This document shows positions 44,011 through 53,809 of a stretch of DNA of 64,000 nt, piece by piece. Source of the DNA: Bemisia tabaci (taxonomy: Eukaryota > Arthropoda > Insecta > Hemiptera > Aleyrodidae); assembly GCF_918797505.1 (NCBI RefSeq), contig NC_092794.1, forward strand, positions 68,857,345-68,921,344, in the 5' to 3' direction. The notes beneath the pieces are model-generated. The model was not told the origin of the DNA. It searched no databases and saw only the letters and a list, made by a program, of their open reading frames with translations. Each line of letters begins with the position of its first letter. Within the stretch, counting starts at the first letter, position 1. A program made the position numbers and the translations under genes.

Positions 44011-44190
44011 CTTTTTTACACGAAAACGAACGGTTGTGCGGATTCGTGTGCACATTTCATTGTATTTACACCATGGTCTAAACATTATCAAAGTAATCCG
44101 CACAAACGTTTTGTTGTAAAAAAAAATTAAATGGCTCCGTTTTTGGCGATAGCTGATGTGATTTGGTTTTTCTGCTAAACGCGGTCCGCG
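44011..44190. mobile_element. TGGACCGCG-family MITE fragment (right part)
   Basis: ttgtgcggattcgtgtgcac to tttctgctaaacgcggtcc; the left terminal arm is missing. Confidence 0.6.
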
Positions 44191-44426
44191 AAGGCATGAT
44201 CTCTGAGGTCCAAAAAATAAGAAACAGCCTGTAATATTTGAGTTAAGATTGTCTAGCTTTTCCTACAGTCTAGCAACCTTGATATGGGGTTCTGGGAAAG
44301 GGAGCTCCTAGTCGTAAGACTCCGTACTGAAAGCCTTAACATCATTATTCCTGTAAAAGGAAGCTTATGCCCGGCTGCCCCTAAGAGCGCCGAACGTGGC
44401 CGTGGATTGGCCATCCCAGCGTCACC

Positions 44427-44666
44427 GCCGCACAGTGGATCGAGTCGATCAGAGAAGTCGGTCATGACGTTTCAACTAAAACTGCAAATTTTCATGTTTA
44501 ATTCGTCAAATTTTAATGCTTAAGTGGTGCCTTTAACGGCAAATTTCACAAGGAAACCAATACAACCACTTTTAAAACCTCAGAGTTGTGTATGAACGAA
44601 GTTAGGTTAGGTTTTAAAGTGTACAAATTTTGTCCGGCCTCTCTCATTGACTCGATCCACTGTGCA
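44427..44666. mobile_element. CACAGTGGATCGAGTC-family MITE, copy 2
   Basis: gccgcacagtggatcgagtc with gatcagagaagtcggtcatg at the left and tccggcctctctcattgact with cgatccactgtgc at the right. Confidence 0.7.
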
Positions 44667-45123
44667 CCACGCCGCGCCGGATGAAGCTATACTTTCAAAA
44701 GAGAACTAATAACACTGTATAGTTAGGAATGAAGTGCATAATTTTAAGAAGATTCGAGTGTGCGGGCAAAGCATCCGGTCAGCCGACTCCTAGAAAATTT
44801 CATTCTCTGAATAATGGTGAGGCGGAGATAGTTTAAATCGTGATTTTCGAAAGTCGTCTTATAAAATGCCTTATAGGAGTCGTCAAGAAGTTATTTGTGC
44901 TACTGTCATCGCATTTTACTGACTATATGTTATACAAAATTTGACAATAAAATTTGGACAGGAAAATAAACTGAATTACGTATGGAACAATGGTTAATGC
45001 CGAACACTTGCTGCATTAGATTTACCTATTTTTTCATTTTAAGTGACACTGAGCTCTGGAAAAAATGACTTCGGACGGACTGTTATACAACCACCAACAA
45101 TGTCTGAAAGTTCAATGAACCAC
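44667..45123. other. No recognisable feature
   Basis: Unique AT-rich DNA. Confidence 0.4.
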
Positions 45124-45352
45124 TGAGGGCCGTTTGTAAGATCTCTTGTCAACCTCTGGTCACCAAACCAGTAGTCAGACTCTGACCAGCAGTCAATCTG
45201 ATAATCAGCTTAACTACTGGTTTGCGACAGAGAACAAGGGCTGACCGGGACTTGACTTGAAGAAAACCGGGAGTCCTACACATCTATACCTCTGGTCAGC
45301 TCAAACCACCAGTTTCACAAGCACCTGACCATAAGTCTTACATTCGGCCCTA
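45124..45352. repeat. TGAGGGCCG-ended imperfect foldback
   Basis: tgagggccgtttgtaagat at the left and the inverse of the right end (tttagggccgaatgtaagac) match. acctctggtca / tgaccagaggt are also inverted. Confidence 0.6.
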
Positions 45353-46127
45353 AACGGGCTGAGAAATAAAGGATCACAAAGTATGAAACCTCATCTTAAT
45401 TTCACGCCGAGTGTGTTGAAATATTGGAAAAATTCAGAATAAACTGATAAAATGAGGAAGTTGAGTTTACATTCAAATCATAGATTTCAAACTACCCGTT
45501 CACGAAAAAACCAAAACCAACGCGGTCAAATCGATTGTCTAAGTGAAACTCAAAATTAACAAATGACAAAATGAGCTCGAACGCCATGAAAAGTACTCTC
45601 CCCCTCTAATAAATGATATTTGTTACCATGCTTGACAAATTCAGTACACTAAGAAAATCAGTTCATTAAGTAGAACGGTGAAATTAAGGTAATTGATCGA
45701 TGTGACACAAGTAGACTTGGCTTTGCTAGGTAGGTTAAGTTGATTATAAAACCATTTTTTCTCTTCAATGAGATTAATTTGGAAATTCTGAACACGTCCA
45801 AAGTGTTTTAAGTGAACATTATGATGAGAAATTGTTCATTTTTTGTTCCGCTGCTTAATTTTTGCCCCGTTTTGTGGTACATTATGTTCTACCCTCAGAA
45901 AACGGTGAATCAAGAGGGATGGAGATTTCAGTTACCATAAAAACAACCTAACTCGCGTTTTTAGCGCACGTGGTTCTGTAAAGTTCAAAAATTTACAGTC
46001 GTCGCACTAAAGCTAGTTCATACTTTTTAATTGGACTGAAGTTTATTTCCGTGACCGACCTCCGTTGATTTGATGGACTCATGCCATTGTTTTTCTTCTG
46101 CTCGGACGAGGCGTAGCGCGGTGGATG
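45353..46127. other. No recognisable feature
   Basis: AT-rich unique DNA. Confidence 0.4.
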
Positions 46128-46256
46128 AATTCGTCGCTTGCCTGACATAAGGGCGTAACTACACATTGAGATGAGCCCGGAAAAGCATTGAGTTATATGG
46201 ACAACAGGACTCATTGTCAAGTGTAGTTACGCCCTTATGTCAGAAAGGCAACGATT
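46128..46256. repeat. GTCGCTCC...GTAAGGGCGTA foldback, copy 4
   Basis: tcgtcgcttgcctgacataa with gggcgtaactacac at the left is an inverse of gtgtagttacgcccttatgt with cagaaaggcaacga at the right. The centre has gatgagcccgg. Confidence 0.7.
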
Positions 46257-46937
46257 TCTCTCATGCCTGCCGGCTGCATTCGATCCCATGTTGTGTTTAT
46301 GACATTCAGTGGCGAGAAATTTTTCATGAAGGGGACTACGGTTAAAAATGTCTGATGGGAAAAGGGGGATCGTAAAGTAAAAAAGTTCTATAAATCATAC
46401 GAAATGAGTTTTGGATGGAACATTTTCAAGGATGGAAATGAGGGGAGGGTCCAGACCCCCTTGACCCCTCTTGCTACGATACTGATCAACTTTGGACTGG
46501 ATTGAACTAAAAAAGAACACGAGAAGGTAAACCGCCGAACTGGGGAGGAATGTCATTTGAATAATCAAGATTTTGCAAAATTTCAAGTAATGGAGAATTT
46601 GCACGCAATTTTTTTATTGCTTCATCTGAAAGTGCCTAATGAGCTGAGTTCGCAATATTTTTCATAATTTTTTTCTGACATGGGAAATTGGAGAAAAATT
46701 GATTTAAAAGTGAGAAAATGTGCCGCCTTGTGACGTCACCTGGCGGCATTTCCCATTTAAACACATGTATTTTAGCAGAATCGGTTATTTTGTCATATCT
46801 CCTCTAATAATTGCTCAATTTATGAATCAAGGGTATCTTCGTGTTCAGTTCACTCAGAGGATTCCACTTAAACAGGAAATTCATCAAATTTCAGACCCTT
46901 GCAAATTCTCCATTGTGTTGATTCGCTCTCTTTTGTT
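46257..46937. other. Mostly featureless; possible CAGTGGCGAG element
   Basis: 46308-46486 starts cagtggcgagaaat and ends cttgctacgatactg, faintly hAT-like, but no target duplication was seen. Confidence 0.35.
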
Positions 46938-47139
46938 CAGGGTGTCCGCAAAAAATTAATTTTGGATTTTCCTGATTTTTCCTAATACTTTAAATAAGAC
47001 TTCCGGATTTTAAGCGTGGATCAATAGAAACTCGTTTGATTTAAAAAATCAATATATGTCATGATATTGATCACATTTTTTTAAATGCTTAAAGTATTTA
47101 GAATTTTTTGATCCGTGACCAATTTTCCTGATCTTTTCG
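46938..47139. repeat. CAGGGTGTC-type repeat, left part
   Basis: cagggtgtccgcaaaaaatt followed by cctgatttttccta and similar words. A possible right partner (cggtagacaccctttgg) lies beyond the 3-kb inverted-arm interval, at 50140-50199. Confidence 0.45.
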
Positions 47140-47348
47140 GGTTATAGGACATTTCGTCAACGATTTTTTGTCCGCGCACATGTTTTTTACAGTAGTTTAC
47201 GTCCACGCGTTTTTTCGGAAGGGGAGTTTTGGACCACTTACCACTTGAGACCCAAAGTTAATTGGTCCACATGTACATACAAACGACAATTGCTTACGAC
47301 GTTTTTGGATGAAAATGTTTAATGTTTTGGAAGAATGAGGGTTTGCTT

Positions 47349-47349
<1 letters not shown>

Positions 47350-47389
<40 letters not shown>

Positions 47390-47400
47390 TTTTTTTTTTT
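47350..47400 (+). repeat. Poly-T tract
   Basis: 39 T, one G, then 11 T. The minus frame 47319-47510 reading poly-K is an artefact. Confidence 0.95.
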
Positions 47401-48268
47401 GTTTGCTCCAATGGAGTAAAAATATATAATTTAGATTTTTGGTAAAAATGAGGGAGCGTCATTTCCATGAGAGAAGATTCACTAGAACTCTCTACACCTC
47501 TTTGGTGCAACAGGACTTAATTATCTTTCAAGAAAATCCCATATTTTATACCTGAACTGGAAAACCTTTTGATTTGCCTCAGCTAAGTAAAGGATCTCAT
47601 ATTTTTCCTGTGCATGAAAACTTCGCTTTGGCACTGGTTTGCCGCAGCGCCTCGAGCTACTATTTCGCCACGAAGGTGTTGCACAGTATCATATGAGATC
47701 GAAGGCACCCCAACGTATCAAGATTGATGGCATCTTTCAAAAGCACGAAGTTCCCTCGCAAATTAAATCGAGTGACGACAACAAAAAGAAGCGGTAGTTG
47801 AAAAACTTACTGTCCTAGTTTCTGTATTTAATTACGTTTAGTATGATTTTTAACTTCATTAGAGGAACAAGTGACCTAATTTAAGGAGAAATATCATCAA
47901 ATTTACCGCCGAAAAGATTTCCTTATGAGTTAATACAGAAAATAATGTTTTCTTGAAGAAGAAAAGATGCTTTTGTGAGAAGGAAAGTCACATCAAGCAG
48001 TAACTCGGTTTTGTTCACCTAATTTATTCTTGATTCAAAATAAAATCTTCTTGACGGCATACTCAAGAATGTTCCTTTATCTCTCTTATTTCTCGACTTA
48101 TTTTGCAAGGAAAGTTCCGTACTCTTAAAGGATGCCTGTCATTCTTATTGTTGGTTTGTTGGAGTGCCTTCAATTTAGTATAATACTGTACAACACCTCT
48201 ATTGTGAAATAGTGAAGCGCCATGGCAAGTGGCACGCTGCGGCGCGGCCAGCCAGCCAGCACGCGGGA

Positions 48269-48439
48269 ACGCGCACTGGCGCCTTCAAACCTAAGCAGAT
48301 ACTTCACGCATTGCGCAATGCTTGAGGTATCTGCTTAGGTTTGAAGTGAAGGCGCCAGTGCGCCTACAAACCTAAGGGATACCTCAAGCATTGCGCAATG
48401 CGTGAAGTATCTGCTTAGGTTTGTAGGCGCCAGTGCGCG
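48269..48439. repeat. Twin mutually complementary palindromes
   Basis: Hairpin 1 (48283-48345) and hairpin 2 (48364-48426) are each near-perfect palindromes centred on gcattgcgcaatgc. They are flanked and separated by gcgcactggcgcc / ggcgccagtgcgc. Each arm (caaacctaagcagatac type) can pair with an arm of either hairpin, so the block can fold as two hairpins or as one long stem. Confidence 0.95.
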
Positions 48440-48490
48440 TTTCGTGCTGGCAGCACGTCGCATCACTCCGCTTTACGCTAGTGACTACTA

Positions 48491-48566
48491 GGGGGCTACG
48501 CCCCCTGGCCGCTACGCGGCCCAACCCCCTGAAGGCGCTCCGCGCCATCAATGGACCGCTTCGCGG
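48491..48566. repeat. Row of four small stem-loops with TNC loops
   Basis: Stem 1 GGGGGC-TAC-GCCCCC (48491-48505), stem 2 GGCCGC-TAC-GCGGCC (48507-48521), stem 3 GGCGC-TCC-GCGCC (48534-48546), stem 4 CCGC-TTC-GCGG (48556-48566). All close on a GC pair around a three-base loop starting with T and ending with C. Confidence 0.9.
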
Positions 48567-48758
48567 CCCTATTTTTACCCTCCTATCAGTGTTAGTTTTA
48601 TTTTTACCCTAAAAAATTACGATATAAGGTATACTTTAATTTTAAACTTTACTTAAAATTACTTTAAAATTAAAAGGACGCGTTTTGGAATGACTGCTTG
48701 ATGAAATATTGCAGTAAAACAATGAACAATGGTAAAGTCAAGTAATAATTTAGATTTC

Positions 48759-48836
48759 ATGAGTCGGGGATCGAACCCACACCGAGTTCACAGAGGACGC
48801 ATTCGACGTCTTAGACGACTCAGCCACCTCTCGACA
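48759..48836 (-). tRNA. tRNA-like sequence / Pol III SINE head (probably not a functional tRNA)
   Basis: Read on the minus strand it has an A-box-like tggctgagtcgtctaagacg and a B-box gggttcgatcccc at class II spacing, with a Ser/Leu-like long variable region. The T-stem is short (three G-C pairs) and the acceptor ends do not pair over seven bases, so a functional tRNA is unlikely. The anticodon cannot be fixed: the loop tcgaatg could be read as GAA or, shifted by one, CGA. A tRNA-derived SINE head or tRNA pseudogene is the most likely reading. Confidence 0.5.
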
Positions 48837-49000
48837 TGAGGTCGCAGGTGCGAATTTTGTGTAGATAAGTGTAGAGCTGATGCGCAGGCTACACAGCTAC
48901 TGCGCAACCTCCTCGACCACTGCGCATCCTCCCGCGCATAGCGGTAGCAGTACCGGAGCATTCTGTAAACTCAGTCACTTTTATAACGTGATTTTAAAAA

Positions 49001-49276
49001 AACCTGGGTCCTTTTTCCAAAATCTGATTAAAGCGGGCTCATCTAGGGCCAATTACCTGCCGATTTACGCAAAAATCATGGAAATCGGCCCGGTAGAACG
49101 CTCAAACGAACTATGACAAAAAGTATAAATTTACATTGTTTAAATGGGAGAATTCGCAACTTTACCACGTAATATAAAAAAACCTGGGCCATATTTTGAA
49201 AATCTGAAAAGAGTTGGCTTATCTAGAGACAATTGTCCGTCGATAGCCGCAAAAATCATGAAAATCGGCCCGGTAG
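49001..49276 (+). repeat. Two-unit direct repeat, period about 187 bp
   Basis: acctgggtcc...aaaatcatggaaatcggccc and acctgggcca...aaaatcatgaaaatcggccc, each followed by ggtagaacgct. The same block occurs inverted at 524-625 inside the first TIR element. Confidence 0.8.
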
Positions 49277-50068
49277 AACGCTGGAACTAAGCGTTACCAG
49301 TTTCGCAAAATTAGGAGGTCTTGGAGCTTATAGTATAGATTATATTTAAACTCGCGGAGTCAGCGTTTTTCAACTCATGATTTGCACACTCTTCATGTTT
49401 GCACACTCTGCATGGATTACTTTAACTTAAATTAAATTGAGACAAAAAATGTATACAAGAAAGGAAAATTTAATGTGTGTTGTGTCAATATTAAGGTGTT
49501 TCCTTGTCGTGTTTAATGATTTTCAAAGCACATTAATTTTTTCTTTTAAATTTTGTGCTTTTACTGTGCTGCAGCGTTATGTGAGCGCGATCTAACGCTC
49601 GAAATAGGACGTATTTGACTCTGGAAGATCGATGTACAAATGGGCTAAAACCGAAGATCGCGAGCTTCTCGGTTTTTTCCCTCTTTTATTCTTAAGTGCA
49701 TATAGTTTCTTTCGACGCAACTACTGCTCATTGACTTTTAATATTGATGCCATTGCTTGGAAAAGGTTTTACAAATATTTGCCACGTTTTAAAAATGTGA
49801 ATGTTTTTAAAATAAAGTAATATTTTTATTAAAAAAAAGTATTTATAAGGTTTATTTTTCATCGATTTTAGGGGTGGAAATAAAACCAATATTCACCCAT
49901 GACAATTTAAAAAGATTGATCAAAAGGAGGAAATAACATTTCATTTAAAAAATGAGTTACCACATCAACTCTTCCGTCTCTCTCAATTTTCTCATTTCAT
50001 TATTGTCAATATGATTTTTCATACGGAATAAAATATGACACTTGGACCAAGTCACTATTGCTTATATC
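49277..50068. other. No recognisable feature
   Basis: AT-rich interior of the inverted-arm interval. Confidence 0.4.
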
Positions 50069-50139
50069 ACGCGTGGACGTAAACTACTGGACAAAACAGG
50101 TGTGCGGACAAAAAATCGTTGACGGAATGCCCTGAAACC

Positions 50140-50629
50140 CTTTTCCGAAATCCATCGAATTTCTTGATATTTTCCAGTTTTTACTGACGGTAGACACCCT
50201 TTGGTTAAAATAAAATAGAAGCGGAGATTTTGAAACACCGCAACGAGATGCGCGTTTTGCAGTTTCGCCGTCGATATGCGAGTTAAAAACACGTACTTCG
50301 AACAGCATAAATTGAAGCGTTGGGAGCAAAAAAGGCATTTCTTGTTTAGTGTCTAAAAATCTCAGCTTATGTTTCACCCGTTATAATAGAAGCAAATGAA
50401 AGTAATTTATTGTAACTTTCACTGGATACTCTATATGCTTTTACATTGCTGAATATGTAAAATTTCAAAGAATTGAGCCAATGGCTGCCTCTCTAAAATC
50501 AGAACTAGCACTGGAGATTCTGGAACATCGCAATCAAGAAATGCTCTTTTTGCACCCAACGCCTCGTTTGTGAGGAGTGCGATTTTCTAAGGAATGGTAG
50601 CTGCATTGTTAAAAGGTGCGAAAGCTTAC
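50140..50629. other. Probable intron sequence, no distinct feature
   Basis: Begins with the right-end-like gacggtagacaccctttgg of a CAGGGTGTC repeat. The rest is AT-rich and lies downstream of the exon on the minus strand. Confidence 0.4.
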
Positions 50630-50809
50630 CTTTAGAAGTGAAGCTAAAAGATCTGAGCCGATACGAGTCCTGGTCCGGCGGTGAATCGTCCGATTGATTT
50701 GTTGGCACATCCAAGAAAGCTGTCGACTTTCTTTGCTGACCGTGATACACTGAGTTTACCCTCCGCGCGCTACCCTTTCGCCGAAACCCCGAAGGAGAGT
50801 CTGTTACAC
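50630..50809 (-). CDS. Internal coding exon of an unidentified gene (possibly RGK-type small GTPase)
   Basis: On the minus strand a pyrimidine-rich atttttatttgtttcag (AG at 50811-50810) precedes, and TCTAAAG/GTAAGC (donor at 50629-50624) follows. The 180 bp between is open only in the frame that starts with two bases of a split codon, giving 59 codons and one leftover G; both introns are phase 1, so the exon is frame-neutral. The peptide is hydrophilic, Ser/Arg-rich and GC-balanced in codon use, unlike its AT-rich surroundings: VTDSPSGFRRKGSARRVN opens it, STAFLDVPTNQSDDSPPDQ follows, and DSYRLRSFSFTSK closes it. RSFSFT looks like a basophilic-kinase or 14-3-3 type site. The last motif reminds me of the N-terminal region of insect RGK (Rad/Gem-like) GTPases, but this is memory only. 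Neighbouring exons were not found. The splice sites and frame are solid; the identity is weak. Confidence 0.65.
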
Positions 50810-52335
50810 CTGAAACAAATAAAAATATTTTCTTACTTCTAGCTATAGACCAAAATAAAAGAGTATAAAATGGATTCAGCTGTGGAATCCATAAGAATCA
50901 AACCATAAAAACACTATGAAAAACAAACGAGAAAAAACATGCTACCGAATCGAAGTTCAGAGAATGGTCGGTAGTAGCATGAACTTGACGGAAAAGTATA
51001 GTGTCGAGGGTTATCTCCTAAAATGTTGGTGCTACCAAATTATGTTGGATGATATGGACATTTCCAATTTTTTGTAGTGGTACCGCAACATTTGGGTTCG
51101 TGACGCAATTGGAAATATCCATATCTCCAGACAACCCCGTGCTCTTTTTTTCCCGTGTTATAGTGAAAATATCCCGAATGTATTATCTGAGGGTGTAATT
51201 TTACAGATTGAGCATCGAAATTCGGTTGGGTTTCAAACGGACCACAAGACAGAGTACCAAGTAAGACACTACAATTTATATTTCCTCGTCAGAATTCTTT
51301 GAAGACTATAATGGTTGCATTGAATCTTTCCAAATTAGCCTTATTATAAAAAAGAAAATAGCAGCTTTCTTCTACGTCGATTCACACTTCCCGCTTACAA
51401 AAAAACCAGAGCCTATTCCAGTCAAATCAAGCGCTAAACTAATTTCGGCATATTTTACGATAAAATATGTTTCTTGTGTAGGTGATGATTTTTTTAACAA
51501 AATTAAAAGCGCCCGGTATCAGAAGAGGATGAACATGAGTGTGAAAACAAGTTCTCGTTATTTGCCAAATCGAAAGGTTAATTGTATTGCTTTATTTGGC
51601 GTATGTGCGAAGGCATAAAAAAATCCGATCGGACAGCCGACTTTCTACTTTTCTCAAATCCTAATTTTACGACCAATTTTTCCTCAAACCCTGATGAAAT
51701 TATGATTAAATTCTGATTATCCTCAAATCCTGATAGAATCGGGAATTCCTGATGCTGGACACCCTGAAAAATTGGGTTCAAAAACTTAGTCGCTACATAC
51801 TGCTCATTTGATAACACGAAAGAATGGGGCAGTAAGTAGCGACACTGTACATCTGCATCAATGAAATCACCTCTCAAGGCACAACTTCAGTGATTCGCTT
51901 TCGAGCGGTGATCGAAGGACAGCCGCGGTGTATAATCACCTTTTTATTGATAAAATAAATCGCCCTCTGCGATCTAATTAGGTAGCTCCTTGACGGAGTT
52001 AAATCTGCGAGCGCTGCTCTGCGGGGGTGCCCCAGCTGCGGTGACTCGTCAACCTGCGGTGTCCTCGACTTGCATCCGCTGACCTTCCTTCGTGGGAGTC
52101 GGGACTTCGTGACCTATCGCCGACGCTTAATCCCGCTAAATCGCACCGGATCGATTTATCGCCTCGGCTTTGGAACCTCGGGTCTCGCGTCAAAATGGAC
52201 CGATACAGTTTAGTTTTACTCCGAGCATCGAACCAGAGGTGCAGAAAATTCTCGGTCACGCGCCCAAGAGCGCGTGAAAATGTGGAGAAGCCTCCAAAAA
52301 TGTGGGAAAAGGGCAAATTTTCAAGGGTGATTAGT
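50810..52335. other. Probable upstream intron; minor hairpins
   Basis: Small inverted repeats occur at 50938-50980 (catgctaccga / ggtagtagcatg) and 51051-51125 (gatatggacatttccaatt / inverse). 51640-51775 carries tcctgat words and ends ggacaccctg, a CAGGGTGTC repeat remnant. 51980-52290 is GC-rich with no supportable exon. Confidence 0.45.
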
Positions 52336-52605
52336 CAGGGTGTCTACTAAAACAGGCTGGCCAAAAATCAGTACTTCTTCAGGACATTCCCAAAAAATTC
52401 AGTACCTCAGCAACAGAAAAATTCAGAACTTTTTTAGTACCTCCATTTGACGAAATTCGAAAAATTTCAACAATTTGAAATTCTCGCTCAAATTGCGACA
52501 AAAATGCCAAAAAATAAAACAAATTTTCGCACTTTTTCAGTACTTCTGGACCGCCCTCAAAACATCAGAACTATTTCTGGACTTTCCGGACTTGGGGACA
52601 CCCTG
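52336..52605. mobile_element. CAGGGTGTC MITE, copy 2
   Basis: CAGGGTGTCTACTAAAACAG at the left and GGACTTGGGGACACCCTG at the right, 270 bp. The interior is collinear with 30858-31158. Flanks ttagt / ttaagt are only an imperfect duplication. Confidence 0.82.
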
Positions 52606-53223
52606 TTAAGTCGAAAGTCAACGAAAAACAGAAAAAAGTCATCTTCTTTAGTTTGGTGGAAAATCTTGTAAAAAACCGATGAGAAAAATGTAGAAAGCCA
52701 GCGAGCGGGCAAACATGTAGTAGTTTGGAGGATCGAACTTAAATTTTTGTGATCTCGGAGCAGGTGACCACATTCGGTCGGGATAACGGAATGCGTACTT
52801 GAGTTCCTATTCGGCGCGCATCGCCGAGAAAGCCAAGATGGCTTCCGAAAATATCCCTCCCGCAGGGCCCGGGTTCCACTTTTGACAGAGTTGCGCAACG
52901 GTGTAAAAACTTTTTGACCACGGGACCGGGCGGAAAGAGATTGGTCGCAAGCGAAAATGGGGAGGCCCCGAAAACGGTTTGTACAGTGGGAGGGCCGAGG
53001 TAATCGCGGTTGAGTGCAATATCGCGATAAAAATAGCGAGTTTTTCGCCAAATCGTAACTTGTGCTTGAAGAGGCATGACAATTGAAAAGGTCATCCCTT
53101 GGAAATATATGGAGGAAAGAGGTTTTTAAAATGAGGAGGACAAGGGCCTTCTGCATTCCTGGAGCGGTGCGTCTATCGCGATCGATGGTCTGGGCTGAAA
53201 CCATGCTTCGCAGCAGAGAGATA
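52606..53223. other. Unique DNA containing one arm of an inverted repeat
   Basis: 52805-52862 (cgccgagaaagccaagatgg, cttccgaaaatatccctccc) is an inverted relative of 53470-53530. The 260-residue minus frame 52557-53339 is a chance frame extended by the neighbouring foldback. Confidence 0.45.
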
Positions 53224-53452
53224 CACTGGAAAAAAAAAAACACATTGGATCTAGAGTCAAGACTCTTGAAAACATTGACAAGAAACAGGACTCTTGATTC
53301 AATCAGATTTAAGCTTAAATTAAAAGGGAATCTGCTCAAATAAAGAGGCTTGGTTCTTGATTTAAGCTTAAATCTGATTGAATCAAGAGTATTTTTCTTG
53401 TCGATGTTTTTAAGAGTCTGGACTCTGGACCCGATGTGTATTTTTTCGAGTG
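53224..53452 (+). mobile_element. CACTGGA foldback (FB1)
   Basis: CACTGGAAAAAAAAAACAC to ttttttcgagtg. TA flanks both sides (53222-53223, 53453-53454). It sits between the two inverted arms at 52.8 and 53.5 kb. Confidence 0.85.
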
Positions 53453-53469
53453 TAGCGCTTTAGAAAGTG

Positions 53470-53809
53470 TGACCGCCGCGGAGGGGATATTTACAAACGC
53501 CATATTGGATTTCTCAGCAATGCGGGGCTTAAAATACGTAACTTTGAACACGTTTGTCGGGAGGCAATACTGTCAAAAAAATCTAGGAATATCTCCGAGA
53601 ACTGAATGTACTCTCCACTTTTCAAAAACGCAAGAATTCCAAGTTATCGTTCCCGCTGATTTTTCCAAAAGGGACCACCCTCAGCCCCTTCCTTCCTGGC
53701 TGCCGGAGGTGAAAATTGAAGCTGAATATTCTCAATCTGTAGCCCGTCATTGTCTGAGTTGGAAGCGAGTTTGGCGGAGGAGGGCTCTGCCCGATGCAGC
53801 TCCGAAAAT
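53470..53809. other. Inverted-repeat arm and unique DNA
   Basis: 53470-53530 is the second arm; the rest up to the next MITE is unassigned. The 154-residue frame 53436-53900 spans this arm and the MITE and is not credible as a gene. Confidence 0.4.

Larger units (their letters stand above)
47140..50139. mobile_element. 3-kb interval bounded by 70-bp inverted arms
   Basis: 47140-47210 (ggacatttcgtcaacgattt, tttgtccgcgcac, gtagtttacgtccacgcgt) is an inverted match of 50069-50139 (acgcgtggacgtaaactact, tgtgcggacaaaaaatcgtt, gacggaatgccct). The interval holds a long T-run, two complementary palindromes, four small stem-loops, a tRNA-like region and a tandem motif shared with 524-660. No transposase frame is visible. 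It could be one large non-autonomous element or two unrelated inverted copies of a short repeat. Confidence 0.5.

Noticed and set aside
46308..46486. CAGTGGCGAG...CTACGATACTG as an hAT element
   Set aside because: Only the first few terminal bases agree between ends and no 8-bp duplication is present; left as a note only.
47319..47510. Poly-lysine frame
   Set aside because: Direct translation of the poly-T tract on the opposite strand.
51578..51877. 99-residue minus-strand frame
   Set aside because: Half of it is a CAGGGTGTCC-type repeat remnant (gtgtccagcatcaggaattc), so the frame is not a gene.
52557..53339. 260-residue minus-strand frame, the longest in the window
   Set aside because: It runs through an FB1 arm, unique DNA and one end of a CAGGGTGTC MITE. 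No recognisable motif; chance openness in a GC-richer patch.
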